Below are positions 1 through 14,200 of a stretch of DNA of 64,000 nt, piece by piece. The notes under the pieces are model-generated. The model ran no database searches, had not been told where the DNA came from, and saw only the letters and a program-made list of their open reading frames with translations. Numbering within the stretch: the first letter of the stretch is position 1; each line of letters opens with the position of its first letter. The DNA comes from Pleurodeles waltl (Eukaryota > Chordata > Amphibia > Caudata > Salamandridae): assembly GCF_031143425.1 (NCBI RefSeq), contig NC_090442.1:424159776-424223775 (forward strand), written 5' to 3'. The translations under genes and the position numbers were made by a program.

Positions 1-3000
1 CTGGGCGGAAGGAAATTTGTTGCTCCTCTCAGATTCAGGAACTTTCTATCACCAAAATGTGAGGAAAAAGTATTTTTTTGGCCAAATGTTGAGGTTTGCA
101 AAGGATTCTGGGTAACAGAACATGGTCAGAGCCCCAACAGACATCCCATCATGGATTCACCTAGGTGTCTAGTTTTAAAAAATGTGCAGGTTTGGTAGGG
201 TTCCCTAGATGGCGCTTAGCTAGAGGCCAAAATCCACAGGTAGGCACTTTGCAAAAAACAGCTCTGATTTATTTGGGAAAATGTGATGTGCCCACGTTGT
301 GTTTTGGGGCATTTCCTGTCACGGGCGCTAGGCCTACCTGCACAGGTGAGATACCATTTTTATTGGGAGACTTGGGGGAACTCTGGGTGGAAGGAAATTT
401 GTGGCTATTCTCAGATTCCAGAACTTCTATCACCAAAATTTGAGGGAAAAGTGCTTTATGGCCGAATCATGAGGTTTGAAAAGGATTCTGGGTAACAGAA
501 CCTGGTGAGAGCCCCACAAGTCATCCCATCTTGGATTCCCCTAGGTGTCTAGTTTTCCAAAATGCGCAGGTTTGGTAGGCTTCCCTAGGTGCTGGCTGAG
601 CTAGAGGCCAAAATCCACAGCTAGGCACTTTGCAAAAAACAGCTGTGTTTTCTATGGGAGAATGTGATGTACCCACGTTGTGCTTTGGGGCATTTTCTGT
701 TGCAGGCGCTAGGCCTACCCACACAAGTGAGGTACGATTTTTATCGGGAGACTTGGGGGAACACTGGGTGGAAGGAAATTTGTTGCTCCTCTCAGATTCC
801 AGAACTTCTATCACCAAAATGTGAGGAAAAAGTGCTTTATGGCCGCATCATGAGGCATGAAAAGGATTCTGGGTGACAGAACCTGGCGAGAGCCCCACAT
901 GTCATCCCATCTTGGATTCCCCTAGGTGTCTAGTTTTCCAAAATGCGCAGGTTTGGTAGGTTTCCCTACGTGCTGGCTGAGCTAGAGGCCAAAATCCACA
1001 GCTAGGCACTTTGCAAAAAACAGCTCTTTTCTAGGGGAGAATGTGATGTGCCCACATTGTGCTTTGGGGCAATTCCTGTTGCGGGCGCTAGGCCTACCCA
1101 CACAAGTGAGGTACCATTTTTATCGGGAGACTTGGGGTAACGCTGGGCGGAAGGAAATTTGTTGCTCCTATCAGATTCAGGAACTTTCTATCACCAAAAT
1201 GTGAGGAAAAAGTATTTTTTTGGCCAAATGTTGAGGTTTGCAAAGGATTCTGGGTAACAGAACATGGTCAGAGCCCCAACAGACATCCCATCATGGATTC
1301 ACCTAGGTGTCTAGTTTTATAAAATGTGCAGGTTTGGTAGGGTTCCCTAGGAGCTGGCTGAGCTGGAGGCCAAAATCCACAGCTAGGCACTTTGCAAAAA
1401 ACAGCTCTGTTTTCTTTGGGAAAATGTGATGTGTCTACTTTGTGTTTTGGGGCATTTCCTGTCACAGGCGCTTGGCCTACCCACACAAGTGGGGTACCAT
1501 TTTTATTGGGAGACTTAGGTGAACGCTGGGTGGAAGGAAATTTGTGGTTCCTCTGAGATTCCAGAACTTTCTGTAACCAAAATGTGAGGAAAAATGTTTT
1601 CTTAGCCAAATTTTAAGGCTTGCAAAGGATTCTGGGTAAGAGAACTTGGTGAGAACCCCATAGGTCACCCCATCTTGGATTCACCTAGGTGTCTAGTTTT
1701 ATAAAATGTGCAGGTTTGGTAGGGTTCCCTAGGAGCTGGCTGAGCTGGAGGCCAAAATCCACAGCTAGGCACTTTGCAAAAAACAGCTCTGTTTTCTTTG
1801 GGAAAATGTGATTTGCCCATGTTGTGTTTTGGGGCATCTCCTGTCACGGGCGCTAGGCCTACCCACACAAGTGGGGTACCATTTTTATTGGGAGACTTGG
1901 GGGAACGCTGGGTGGAAGGAAATTTGTGGTTCCTCTGAGATTCCAGAACTTTCTGTCACCAAAATGTGAGGAAAAATGTTTTCTTGGCCAAATTTTAAGG
2001 CTTGCAAAGGATTCTGGGTAAGAAAACTTGGTGAGAACCCCATAGGTCACCCCATCTTGGATTCCCCTAGGTGTCTAGTTTTCAAAAATGTGCATGTTTG
2101 GTAGTTTTCCCTAGGTGCTGGCTGAGCTAGAGGCCAAAATCCACAGCTAGGCACTTTGCAAAAAACAGCTGTGTTTTCTATGGGAGAATGTGATGTGCCC
2201 ACATTGCGCTTTGGGGCATTTCCTGTTGCGGGCGCTAGGCCTTGCCACACAAGTGAGGTACCATTTTTATCGAGAGACTTGGGAGAACGCTGTGTGGAAG
2301 AACATTTGTTGCTCCTCTCAGATTCCAGAACTTTCTATCACCAAAATGTGAGGAAAAAGTGTTTTTTTGGCCAAATGTTGAGGTTTGCAAAGGATTCTGG
2401 GTAACAGAACCTGGTGAGAGCCCCAACAGTCACCCCATCATGGATTCACCTAGGTGTCTAGTTTTAAAAAATGTGCAGGTTTGGTAGGGTTCCCTACGTG
2501 CTGGCTGAGCTAGAGGCCAAATTGCACAGCTAGGCACTTTGCAAAAAACAGCTCTGTTTTCTTTGGGAAAATGTGATGTGTCTACTTTGTGTTTTGGGGC
2601 ATTTCCTGTCACAGGCGCTAGGCCTACCCACACAAGTGGGGTACCATTTTTATTGGGAGACTTAGGTGAACGCTGGGTGGAAGGAAATTTGTGGTTCCTC
2701 TGAGATTCCAGAACTTTCTGTAACCAAAATGTGAGGAAAAAATGTTTTCTTGGCCAAAGTTTGAGGCTTGCAAAGGATTCTGGGTAACAGAACCTGGTGA
2801 GAGCCCCATAGTTCACCCCATCTTGGATTCCCCTAGGTGTCTAGATTTCAGAAATATGCATGTTTGGTAGTTTTCCCTAGGTGCTGGCTGAGCTAGAGAC
2901 CAAAATCCACAGCTAGGCACTTTGCAAAAAACAGCTGTGTTTTCTATGGGAGAATGTGATGTGCCCACATTGCGGTTTGGGGCATTTCCTGTTGCGGGCG

Positions 3001-6000
3001 CTAGGCCTACCCACACAAGTGAGGTACCATTTTTATCGAGAGACTTGGGAGGACGCTGGGTGGAAGGAAATTTGTTGCTCCTCTCAGATTCAGGAACTTT
3101 CTATCACCAAAATGTGAGGAAAAAGTGTTTTTTTGGCCAAATGTTGAGGTTTGCAAAGGATTCTGGGTAACAGAACCTGGTGAGAGCCCCAACAGTCACC
3201 CTATCATGGATTCACCTAGGTGTCTAGTTTTAAAAAATGTGCAGGTTTGGTAGTGTTCCGAAGGAGCTGGCTGAGTTAGAGGCCAAAATCCACAGCTACG
3301 CACTTTGCAAAAAACAGCTCTGTTTTCTTTGGTAAAATGTGATGTACCCACGTTGTGTTTTGGGGCATTTCCTGTTGCGGGCGCTAGGCCTACCCACACA
3401 AGTGGGATACCATTTTCATTGGGAGACTTGGGGGAACGCTGGGTGGAAGGAAATTTGTGGTTCCTCTGAGATTCCAGAACTTTCTGTCACCAAAATGTGA
3501 GGAAAAAATATTTTCTTGGCCAGATTTTCAGGCTTGCAAAGGATTTTGGGTAACAGAACTTGGTGAGAGCCCCATAGGTCACCCCATCTTGGATTCCCCT
3601 AGGAGTCTAGTTTTCAAAAATGTGCATGTTTGGTAGGTTTCCCTAGGTGCTGGCTGAGCTAGAGGCCAAAATCCACAGCTAGGCACTTTGCAAAAAACAG
3701 CTGTTTTCTAGGGGAGAATGTGATGTGCCCACATTGTGCTTTGGGGCATTTCCTGTTGCGGGCGCTAGGCCTACCCACACAAGTGAGGTACCATTTTTAT
3801 CGGGAGACTTGAGGGAACGCTGGGCGGCAGGAAATTTGTTGCTCCTCTCAGATTCAGGAACTTTCTATCACCAAATTGTGAGGAAAAAGTATTTTTTTTG
3901 CCAAATGTTGAGGTTTGCAAAGGATTCTGGGTAACAGAACATGGTCAGAGGCCCAACAGACATCCCATCATGGATTCACCTAGGTGTCTAGTTTTATAAA
4001 ATGTGCAGGTTTGGTAGGGTTCCCTAGGAGCTGGCTGAGCTAGAGGCAAAAATCCACAGTTAGGCACTTTGCAAAAAACAGCTCTGTTTCCTTTGGGAAA
4101 ATGTGATTTGCCCATGTTGTGTTTTGGGGCATCTCCTGTCACGGGCGCAAGGCCTACCCACACAAGTGGGGTACCATTTTTATTCGGAGACTTGGGGGAA
4201 CGCTGGGTGGAAGGAAATTTCTTGCTCCTCTCAGATTCCAGAACTTTCTATCACCAAAATGTGAGGAAAATGTGTTTTTTTGGCCACATTTTGAGGTTTG
4301 CAAAGGATTCTGGGTAACAGGACCTGGTGAGAGCCCCAACAGTCACCCCATCATGGATTCACCTAGGTGTCTAGTTTTAAAAAATGTGCAGGTTTGGTAG
4401 GGTTCCCTAGATGGCGCTTAGCTAGAGGCCAAAATCCACAGGTAGGCACTTTGCAAAAAACAGCTCTGATTTATTTGGGAAAATGTGATGTGCCCACGTT
4501 GTGTTTTGGGGCATTTCCTGTCACAGGCGCTAGGCCTACCTGCACAGGTGAGATACCATTTTTATTGGGAGACTTGGGGGAACTCTGGGTGGAAGGAAAT
4601 TTGTGGCTATTCTCAGATTCCAGAACTTCTATCACCAAAATTTGAGGGAAAAGTGCTTTATGGCCGAATCATGAGGCTTGAAAAGGATTCTGGGTAACAG
4701 AACCTGGTGAGAGCCCCACAAGTCATCCCATCTTGGATTCCCCTAGGTGTCTAGTTTTCCAAAATGCGCAGGTTTGGTAGGCTTCCCTAGGTGCTGGCTG
4801 AGCTAGAGGCCAAAATCCACAGCTAGGCACTTTGCAAAAAACAGCTGTGTTTTCTATGGGAGAATGTGATGTACCCATGTTGTGCTTTGGGGCATTTTCT
4901 GTTGCAGGCGCTAGGCCTACCCACACAAGTGAGGTACGATTTTTATCGGGAGACTTGGGGGAACACTGGGTGGAAGGAAATTTGTTGCTCCTCTCAGATT
5001 CCAGAACTTCTATCACCAAAATGTGAGGAAAAAGTGCTTTATGGCCGAATCATGAGGCATGAAAAGGATTCTGGGTGACAGAACCTGGCGAGAGCCCCAC
5101 ATGTCATCCCATCTTGGATTCCCCTAGGTGTCTAGTTTTCCAAAATGCGCAGGTTTGGTAGGTTTCCCTACGTGCTGGCTGAGCTAGAGGCCAAAATCCA
5201 CAGCTAGGCACTTTGCAAAAAACAGCTCTTTTCTAGGGGAGAATGTGATGTGCCCACATTGTGCTTTGGGGCAATTCCTGTTGCGGGCGCTAGGCCTACC
5301 CACACAAGTGAGGTACCATTTTTATCGGGAGACTTGGGGTAACGCTGGGCGGAAGGAAATTTGTTGCTCCTCTCAGATTCAGGAACTTTCTATCACCAAA
5401 ATGTGAGGAAAAAGTATTTTTTTGGCCAAATGTTGAGGTTTGCAAAGGATTCTGGGTAACAGAACATGGTCAGAGCCCCAACAGACATCCCATCATGGAT
5501 TCACCTAGGTGTCTAGTTTTAAAAAATGTGCAGGTTTGGTAGGGTTCCCTAGATGGCGCTTAGCTAGAGGCCAAAATCCACAGGTAGGCACTTTGCAAAA
5601 AACAGCTCTGATTTATTTGGGAAAATGTGATGTGCCCACGTTGTGTTTTGGGGCATTTCCTGTCACGGGCGCTAGGCCTACCTGCACAGGTGAGATACCA
5701 TTTTTATTGGGAGACTTGGGGGAACTCTGGGTGGAAGGAAATTTGTGGCTATTCTCAGATTCCAGAACTTCTATCACCAAAATTTGAGGGAAAAGTGCTT
5801 TATGGCCGAATCATGAGGTTTGAAAAGGATTCTGGGTAACAGAACCTGGTGAGAGCCCCACAAGTCATCCCATCTTGGATTCCCCTAGGTGTCTAGTTTT
5901 CCAAAATGCGCAGGTTTGGTAGGCTTCCCTAGGTGCTGGCTGAGCTAGAGGCCAAAATCCACAGCTAGGCACTTTGCAAAAAACAGCTGTGTTTTCTATG

Positions 6001-8280
6001 GGAGAATGTGATGTACCCACGTTGTGCTTTGGGGCATTTTCTGTTGCAGGCGCTAGGCCTACCCACACAAGTGAGGTACGATTTTTATCGGGAGACTTGG
6101 GGGAACACTGGGTGGAAGGAAATTTGTTGCTCCTCTCAGATTCCAGAACTTCTATCACCAAAATGTGAGGAAAAAGTGCTTTATGGCCGCATCATGAGGC
6201 ATGAAAAGGATTCTGGGTGACAGAACCTGGCGAGAGCCCCACATGTCATCCCATCTTGGATTCCCCTAGGTGTCTAGTTTTCCAAAATGCGCAGGTTTGG
6301 TAGGTTTCCCTACGTGCTGGCTGAGCTAGAGGCCAAAATCCACAGCTAGGCACTTTGCAAAAAACAGCTCTTTTCTAGGGGAGAATGTGATGTGCCCACA
6401 TTGTGCTTTGGGGCAATTCCTGTTGCGGGCGCTAGGCCTACCCACACAAGTGAGGTACCATTTTTATCGGGAGACTTGGGGTAACGCTGGGCGGAAGGAA
6501 ATTTGTTGCTCCTATCAGATTCAGGAACTTTCTATCACCAAAATGTGAGGAAAAAGTATTTTTTTGGCCAAATGTTGAGGTTTGCAAAGGATTCTGGGTA
6601 ACAGAACATGGTCAGAGCCCCAACAGACATCCCATCATGGATTCACCTAGGTGTCTAGTTTTATAAAATGTGCAGGTTTGGTAGGGTTCCCTAGGAGCTG
6701 GCTGAGCTGGAGGCCAAAATCCACAGCTAGGCACTTTGCAAAAAACAGCTCTGTTTTCTTTGGGAAAATGTGATGTGTCTACTTTGTGTTTTGGGGCATT
6801 TCCTGTCACAGGCGCTTGGCCTACCCACACAAGTGGGGTACCATTTTTATTGGGAGACTTAGGTGAACGCTGGGTGGAAGGAAATTTGTGGTTCCTCTGA
6901 GATTCCAGAACTTTCTGTAACCAAAATGTGAGGAAAAATGTTTTCTTAGCCAAATTTTAAGGCTTGCAAAGGATTCTGGGTAAGAGAACTTGGTGAGAAC
7001 CCCATAGGTCACCCCATCTTGGATTCACCTAGGTGTCTAGTTTTATAAAATGTGCAGGTTTGGTAGGGTTCCCTAGGAGCTGGCTGAGCTGGAGGCCAAA
7101 ATCCACAGCTAGGCACTTTGCAAAAAACAGCTCTGTTTTCTTTGGGAAAATGTGATTTGCCCATGTTGTGTTTTGGGGCATCTCCTGTCACGGGCGCTAG
7201 GCCTACCCACACAAGTGGGGTACCATTTTTATTGGGAGACTTGGGGGAACGCTGGGTGGAAGGAAATTTGTGGTTCCTCTGAGATTCCAGAACTTTCTGT
7301 CACCAAAATGTGAGGAAAAATGTTTTCTTGGCCAAATTTTAAGGCTTGCAAAGGATTCTGGGTAAGAAAACTTGGTGAGAACCCCATAGGTCACCCCATC
7401 TTGGATTCCCCTAGGTGTCTAGTTTTCAAAAATGTGCATGTTTGGTAGTTTTCCCTAGGTGCTGGCTGAGCTAGAGGCCAAAATCCACAGCTAGGCACTT
7501 TGCAAAAAACAGCTGTGTTTTCTATGGGAGAATGTGATGTGCCCACATTGCGCTTTGGGGCATTTCCTGTTGCGGGCGCTAGGCCTACCCACACAAGTGA
7601 GGTACCATTTTTATCGAGAGACTTGGGAGAACGCTGTGTGGAAGAACATTTGTTGCTCCTCTCAGATTCCAGAACTTTCTATCACCAAAATGTGAGGAAA
7701 AAGTGTTTTTTTGGCCAAATGTTGAGGTTTGCAAAGGATTCTGGGTAACAGAACCTGGTGAGAGCCCCAACAGTCACCCCATCATGGATTCACCTAGGTG
7801 TCTAGTTTTAAAAAATGTGCAGGTTTGGTAGGGTTCCCTACGTGCTGGCTGAGCTAGAGGCCAAATTGCACAGCTAGGCACTTTGCAAAAAACAGCTCTG
7901 TTTTCTTTGGGAAAATGTGATGTGTCTACTTTGTGTTTTGGGGCATTTCCTGTCACAGGCGCTAGGCCTACCCACACAAGTGGGGTACCATTTTTATTGG
8001 GAGACTTAGGTGAACGCTGGGTGGAAGGAAATTTGTGGTTCCTCTGAGATTCCAGAACTTTCTGTAACCAAAATGTGAGGAAAAAATGTTTTCTTGGCCA
8101 AAGTTTGAGGCTTGCAAAGGATTCTGGGTAACAGAACCTGGTGAGAGCCCCATAGTTCACCCCATCTTGGATTCCCCTAGGTGTCTAGATTTCAGAAATA
8201 TGCATGTTTGGTAGTTTTCCCTAGGTGCTGGCTGAGCTAGAGGCCAAAATCCACAGCTAGGCACTTTGCAAAAAACAGCT
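1..8280. repeat. Higher-order repeat of period 5,344 bp (14 monomers) with an internal 3-monomer duplication
   Basis: Sequence from position 1 recurs almost unchanged from 5,345, an offset of 5,344 bp (14 x 381.7). Paired landmarks include 165/5,509, 1,268/6,612 and 2,430/7,774. The match fades near 8,280. Within it a three-monomer block (about 1,142 bp) at 1-1,142 appears again at 4,203-5,344 and 5,345-6,486, with only scattered single-base changes. This is the pattern expected from recent unequal exchange or segmental amplification inside the array. Confidence 0.88.
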
Positions 8281-11200
8281 GTGTTTTCTAGGGGAGAATG
8301 TGATGTGCCCACATTGTGCTTTGGGGCATTTCCTCTTGCGGGCGCTAGGCCTACCCACACAATTGAGGTACCATTATTATCGGGAGACTTGGGGGAACGC
8401 TGGGTGGAAGGAAATTTGTTGCTCCTCTCAGATTCCAGAACTTTCTATTACCAAAATGTGAGGAAAATGTGTTCTTTTGGCCAAATTTTGAGGTTTGCAA
8501 AGGATTCTGGGTAACAGAACCTGGTGAGAGCCCCAACAGTCACCCCATCATGGATTCACCTAGGTGTCTAATTTTAAAAAAATTGCAGGTTTGGTAGGGT
8601 TCCCTAGGTGGCGCTTAGCTAGAGGCCAAAATCCACAGCTAGGCACTTTGCAAAAAACAGCTCTGATTTATTTGGGAAAATGTGATGTGCCCATGTTGTG
8701 TTTTGGGGCATATCCTGTCACGGGCGCTAGGCCTACCTGCACAGGTGAGATACCATTTTTATTAGTAGACTTGGGGGAACTCTGGGTGGAAGGAAATTTG
8801 TGGCTCTTCTCAGATTCCAGAACTTCTATCACCAAAATGTGAGGAAAAAGTACTTTATGGCCGAATCATGAGGCTTGAAAAGGATTCTGGGTAACAGAAC
8901 CTGGTGAGAGCCCCACAAGTCATCCCATCTTGGATTCCCCTAGGTGTCTAGTTTTCCAAAATGCGCAGGTTTGGTAGGTTTCCCTAGGTGCTGGCTGAGC
9001 TAGAGGCCAAAATCCACAGCTAGGCACTTTGCAAAAAACAGCTGCGTTTTCTATGGGAGAATGTGATGTGCCCACGTTGTGCTTTGGGGCATTTCCTGTT
9101 GCAGGCGCTAGGCCTACCCACACAAGTGAGGTACGATTTTTATCAGGAGACTTGGGGGAACACTGGGTGGAAGGAAATTTGTTGCTCCTCTCAGACTCCT
9201 GAACTTTCTATCACCAAAATGTTAGGAAAAAGTGTTTTTTTGGCTACATTTTGAGGTTTGCAAATGGTTCTGGGTAACAGAACCTGTTGAGAGCCACAAC
9301 AGTCACCCCATCTTGGATTCACCTAGGAGTCTAGTTTTAAAAAATGTGCAGGTTTGGTAGGGCTCCCTAGGTGGCGCTTATCTAGAGGCCAAAATCCACA
9401 GCTAGGCACTTTGCAAAAAACAGCTCTGATTTATTTGGGAAAATGTAATGTGCCCACGTTGTGTTTTGGGGCATTTCCTGTCACGGGCGCTAGGCCTACC
9501 TGCACAGGTGAGATACCATTTTTATTGGTAGACTTGGGGGAACTCTGGGTGGAAGGAAATTTGTGGCTCTTCTCAGATTCCAGAAATTCTATCACCAAAA
9601 TGTGAGGAAAAAGTGCTTTATGGCCGAATCATGAGGCTTTAAAAGGATTCTGGGTAACAGAACCTGGTGAGAGCCCCACAAGTCATCCCATCTTGGATTC
9701 CCCTAGGTGTCTAGTTTTCCAAAATGCGCAGGTTTGGTAGGTTTCCCTAGGTGCTTGCTGAGCTAGAGGCCAAAATCCACAGCTAGGCACTTTGCAAAAA
9801 ACAGCTGTGTTTTCTACGGGAGAATGTGATGTACCCACGTTGTGCTTTGGGGCATTTCCTGTTGCAGGCGCTAGGCCTACCCACACAAGTGAGGTACGAT
9901 TTTTATCGGGAGACTTGGGGGAACACTGGGTGGAAGGAAATTTGTTGCTCCTCTCAGATTCCAGAACTTTCTATCACCAAAATGTTAGGAAAAAGTGTTT
10001 TTTTGGCTAAAGTTTGATGTTTGCAAATGATTCTGGGTAACAGAACCTGTTGAGAGCCACAACAGTCACCCCATCTTGGATTCACCTAGGTGTCTAGTTT
10101 TACAAAATGTGCACGTTTGGTAGGTTTCCCTAGGTGGCGCTTAGCTAGAGGCCAAAATCCACAGCTAGGCACTTTGCAAAAAACAGCTCTGTTTTCTTTG
10201 GGAAAATGTGATGTGCCCACGTTGTGTTTTGGGGCATTTCCTGTCGCGGGCGCTAGGCCTACCACACAAGTGAGATACCATTTTTATTGGGAGACTTGGG
10301 GGAACTCTGGGTGGAAGGAAATTTGTGGCTCCTCTCAGATTCCAGAACATGTATCACCAAAATGTGAGGAAAAAGTGCTTTATGACCGAATCATGAGTCT
10401 TGAAAAGGATTCTGGGTGACAGAACCTGACGAGAGCCCCACAAGTCATCCCATCTTGGATTCCACTAGGTGTCTAGTTTTCCAAAATGCGCAGGTTTGCT
10501 AGCTTTCCCTAGGTGCTGGCTGAGCTAAAGGCCAAAATCCACAGCTAGTCACTTTGCAAAAAACAGCTGTGTTTTCTATGGGAGAATGTGATGTGCCCAC
10601 ATTGTGCTTTGGGGCATTTCTTGTTGCGGGCGCTAGGCCTACCCTCACAAGTGAGGTACCATTTTTATCGGGAGACTTGGGAAAACGCTAGGTGGAAGGA
10701 AATTTGTTGCTCCTCTCAGATTCCAGAACTTTCTATCACCAAAATGTGAGGAAAAAGTGTTTTATTGGCCAAATGTTGAGGTTTGCAAAGGATTCTGGGT
10801 AACAGAACCTGGTGAGATCCCCAACAGTCACCCCATTATGGATTCACCTAGGAGTCTAGTTTAAAAAAATGTGCAGGTTTGGTAGGGTTCCCTACGTGCT
10901 GGCTGAGCTAGAGGCCAAATTCCACAGCTAGGCACTTTGCAAAAAACAGCTCTGTTTTCTTTGGGAAAATGTGATGTGTCTACGTTGTGTTTTGGGAAAT
11001 TTCCTGTCACGGGCGCTAGGCCTACCCACACAAGTGGGGTACCATTTTTATTGGGAGACTTAGATGAACGCTGGGTGGAAGGAAATTTGTGGTTCCTCTG
11101 AGATTCCAGAACTTTCTGTCACCAAAATGTGAGGAAAAAATGTTTTCTTGGCCAAAGTTTGAGGCTTGCAAAGGATTCTGGGTAACAGAACCTGGTGAGA

Positions 11201-14200
11201 GCCCCATAGTTCACCCCATCTTGGATTCCCCTAGGTGTCTAGTTTTCAGAAATGCGCAGGTTTGCTAGCTTTCCCTAGGTGCTGGCTGAGCTAGAGGCCA
11301 AAATCCACAGCTAGTCACTTTGCAAAAAACAGCTGTGGTTTCTATGGGAGAATGTGATGTGCCCACATTGTGCTTTGGGGCATTTCCTGTTGCGGGCACC
11401 AAGCCTACCCACACAAGTGAGGTACCATTTTTATCGGGAGACTTGGGAGAACACTGGGTGGAAGGAAATTTGTTGCTCCTCTCAGATTCCAGAACTTTCT
11501 ATCACCAAAATGTGAGGAAAAAGTGTTTTTTGGGCCAAATGTTGAGGTTTGCAAAGGATTCTGGGTAACAGAACCTGGTGAGAGCCCCAACAGTCACCCC
11601 ATCATGGATTCACCTACGTGTCTAGTTTTAAAAAATATGCAGGTTTGGTAGGGTTCCCTACGTGCTGGCTGAGCTAGAGGCCAAATTCCACAGCTAGGCA
11701 CTTTGCAAAAAACAGCTCTGTTTTCTTTGGGAAAATGTGATGTGTCCACGTTGTGTTTTGGGGCATTTCCTGTCACGGGCGCTACGCCTACCCACACAAG
11801 TGGGGTACCATTTTTTTGGGGAGACTTAGATGAACGCTGGGTGGAAGGAAATTTGTGGTTCCTCTGAGATTCCAGAACTTTCTGTAACCAAAATGTGAGG
11901 AAAAAATGTTTTCTTGGCCAAATTTTGAGGCTTGCAAAGGATTCTGGGTAACAGAACCTGGTGAGAGCCCCATAGGTCACCCCATGTTGGATTCCCCTAG
12001 GTGTCTAGTTTTAAAAAATGTGCATGTTTGGTAGTTTTCACTAGCGGCTGGCTGAGCTAGAGGCCAAAATCCACAGCTAGGCACTTTGCAAAAAACAGCT
12101 ATGTTTTTTTATGGGAGAATGTGATGTCCCCACATTGTGCTTTGGGGAAACACCTGTTGCGGCCGCTAGGCCTACCCACACAAGTGAGGTACCATTTTTA
12201 TCGGGAGACTTCGGGGAACGCTGGGTGGAATGAAATTTGTTGCTCCTCTCAGATTCCAGAACTTTCTATCACCAAAATGTGAGGAAAAGGTGTTTTTTTG
12301 GGCCACATTTTGAGGTTTGCAAATGATTCTGGGTAACAGATCCTTGTGAGAGCCCCAACAGTCACCCCATCCTGGATTCACCTAGGTGTCTAGTTTAAAA
12401 AAATGTGCAGGTTTGGTACGTTTCCCTAGGTGGCAGTTAGCTACAGGCCAAAATCCACAGCTAGGTACTTTGCAAAAAACAACTCTGTTTTCAGTGGGAA
12501 AATGTGATGTGCCCACGTTGTGTTTTGGGGCATTTCCTGTCACGGGCGCTAGGCCTACCACACAAGTGGGGTACCATTTTTATTGGGAGACTTGGGGGAA
12601 CGCTGGGTGGAAGGAAATTTGTGGTTCCTCTGAGATTCCAGAACTTTTTGTCACCAAAATGTGAGGAAAAAATGTTTTCTTGGCCAAGTTTTGAGGCTTG
12701 CAAAGGATTCTGGGTAACAGAACTTGGTGAGAGCCCCATAGGTCACCCCATCTTGGATTCCCCTAGGTGTCTAGTTTTTGAAAATGTGCATGTTTGGTAG
12801 TTTTCCCTAGGTGCTGGCTGAGCTAGAGGCCAAACTCCATAGCTAGGCACTTTGCAAAAAACAGCTGTGTTTTCTTTGGGAAAATGTGATGTGCCCACGT
12901 TGTGTTTTGGGGCATTTCCTGTCACGGGCGCTAGGCCAACCCACACAAGTGGGGTACTATTTTTATAGGGAGACGTGGGGGAACGCTGGGTGGAAGGAAA
13001 TTTGTGGTTCCTCTGAAATTCCAGAACTTTCTGTCACCAAAATGTGAGGCAAAAATTATTTCTTGGCCAAAGTTTGAGGCTTGCAAAGGATTCTGGGTAA
13101 CAGAACCTGGTGAGAGCCCCATAGGTCACCCCATCTTGGATTCCCCTAGGTGTCTAGTTTTCACAAATGTGCATGTTTGGTAGTTTTCCCTAGGTGCTGG
13201 CTGCGCTATAGGCCAAAAAAAACAGCTAGGCACTTTGCAAAAAACAGCTGTGTTTTCTATGGGAGAATGTGATGTGCCCACATTGTGCTTTGGGGCAATT
13301 CCTGTTGCGGGCGCTAGGCCTACCCACACAAGTGAGGTACCATTTTTATCGGGAGACTTGGGGGAACGCTGGGTGGAAGGAAATGTGTTGCTCCTCTCAG
13401 ATTCTAGAACTTTCTATCACCAAAATGTGAGGAAAAACTGTTTTTTTGGCCAAATTTTGAGGTTTGCAAAGGATTCTGGGTAACTAGAACCTACTGAGAG
13501 CCCCAACAGTCACCACATCCTGGATTTACGTAGGTGTCTAGTTTAAAAAAATGTGAAGGTTTGGTAGGTTTCCCTAGGTGGCGCTTAGCTAGAGGTCAAA
13601 ATCCACAGCTAGGCACTTTGCAAAAAACAGCTCTGTTTTCTTTGGGAAAATGTGATGTGCCCACGTTGTGTTTTGGGGCATTTCCTGTCGCGGGCGCTAG
13701 GCCTACCCGCACAAGTGAGATACCATTTTTATTGGGAGACTTGAGGGAACTCTGGGTGGAAGGGAATTTGTGGCTCCTCTCAGATTCCAGAACTTTTATC
13801 ACCAAAATGTGAGGAAAAAGTGCTTTATGGCCGAATCATGAGGCTTGAAAAGGATTCTGGGTGCCAGAACCTGGCGAGAGCCCCACAAGTCAGCCCATCA
13901 TGGATTCCCCTAGGTGTCTAGTTTTCCAAAATGCGCAGGTTTGGTAGGTTTCTCTAGGTGCTGGCTGAGCTAGAGGCCAAAATCCACAGCTAGGCACTTT
14001 GCAAAAAACAGCTGTGTTTTCTATGGGAGAATGTGATGTGCCCACATTGTGCTTTGATTCATTTCCTGTTGCGGGCGCTAGGCCTACCCACACAAGTGAG
14101 GTACCATTTTTATCGGGAGACTTGGGAGAACGCTGGGTGGAAGGAAATTTGTTGCTCCTCTCAGATTCCAGAACTTTCTATCACCAAAATGTGAGGAAAA

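Noticed and set aside
165..443. 92-codon plus-strand frames recurring in the satellite
   Set aside because: Same reason: composition shadows of a tandem repeat with no start, domain or codon signal.
2430..2816. 128-codon minus-strand open frame recurring in the satellite (also at 7,774, 11,594, 14,273, 21,156, 21,922, 31,098)
   Set aside because: It is present because the monomer has few stops. Frame is lost at each 382 bp unit, copies differ in stops, and overlapping frames on the other strand are equally open.
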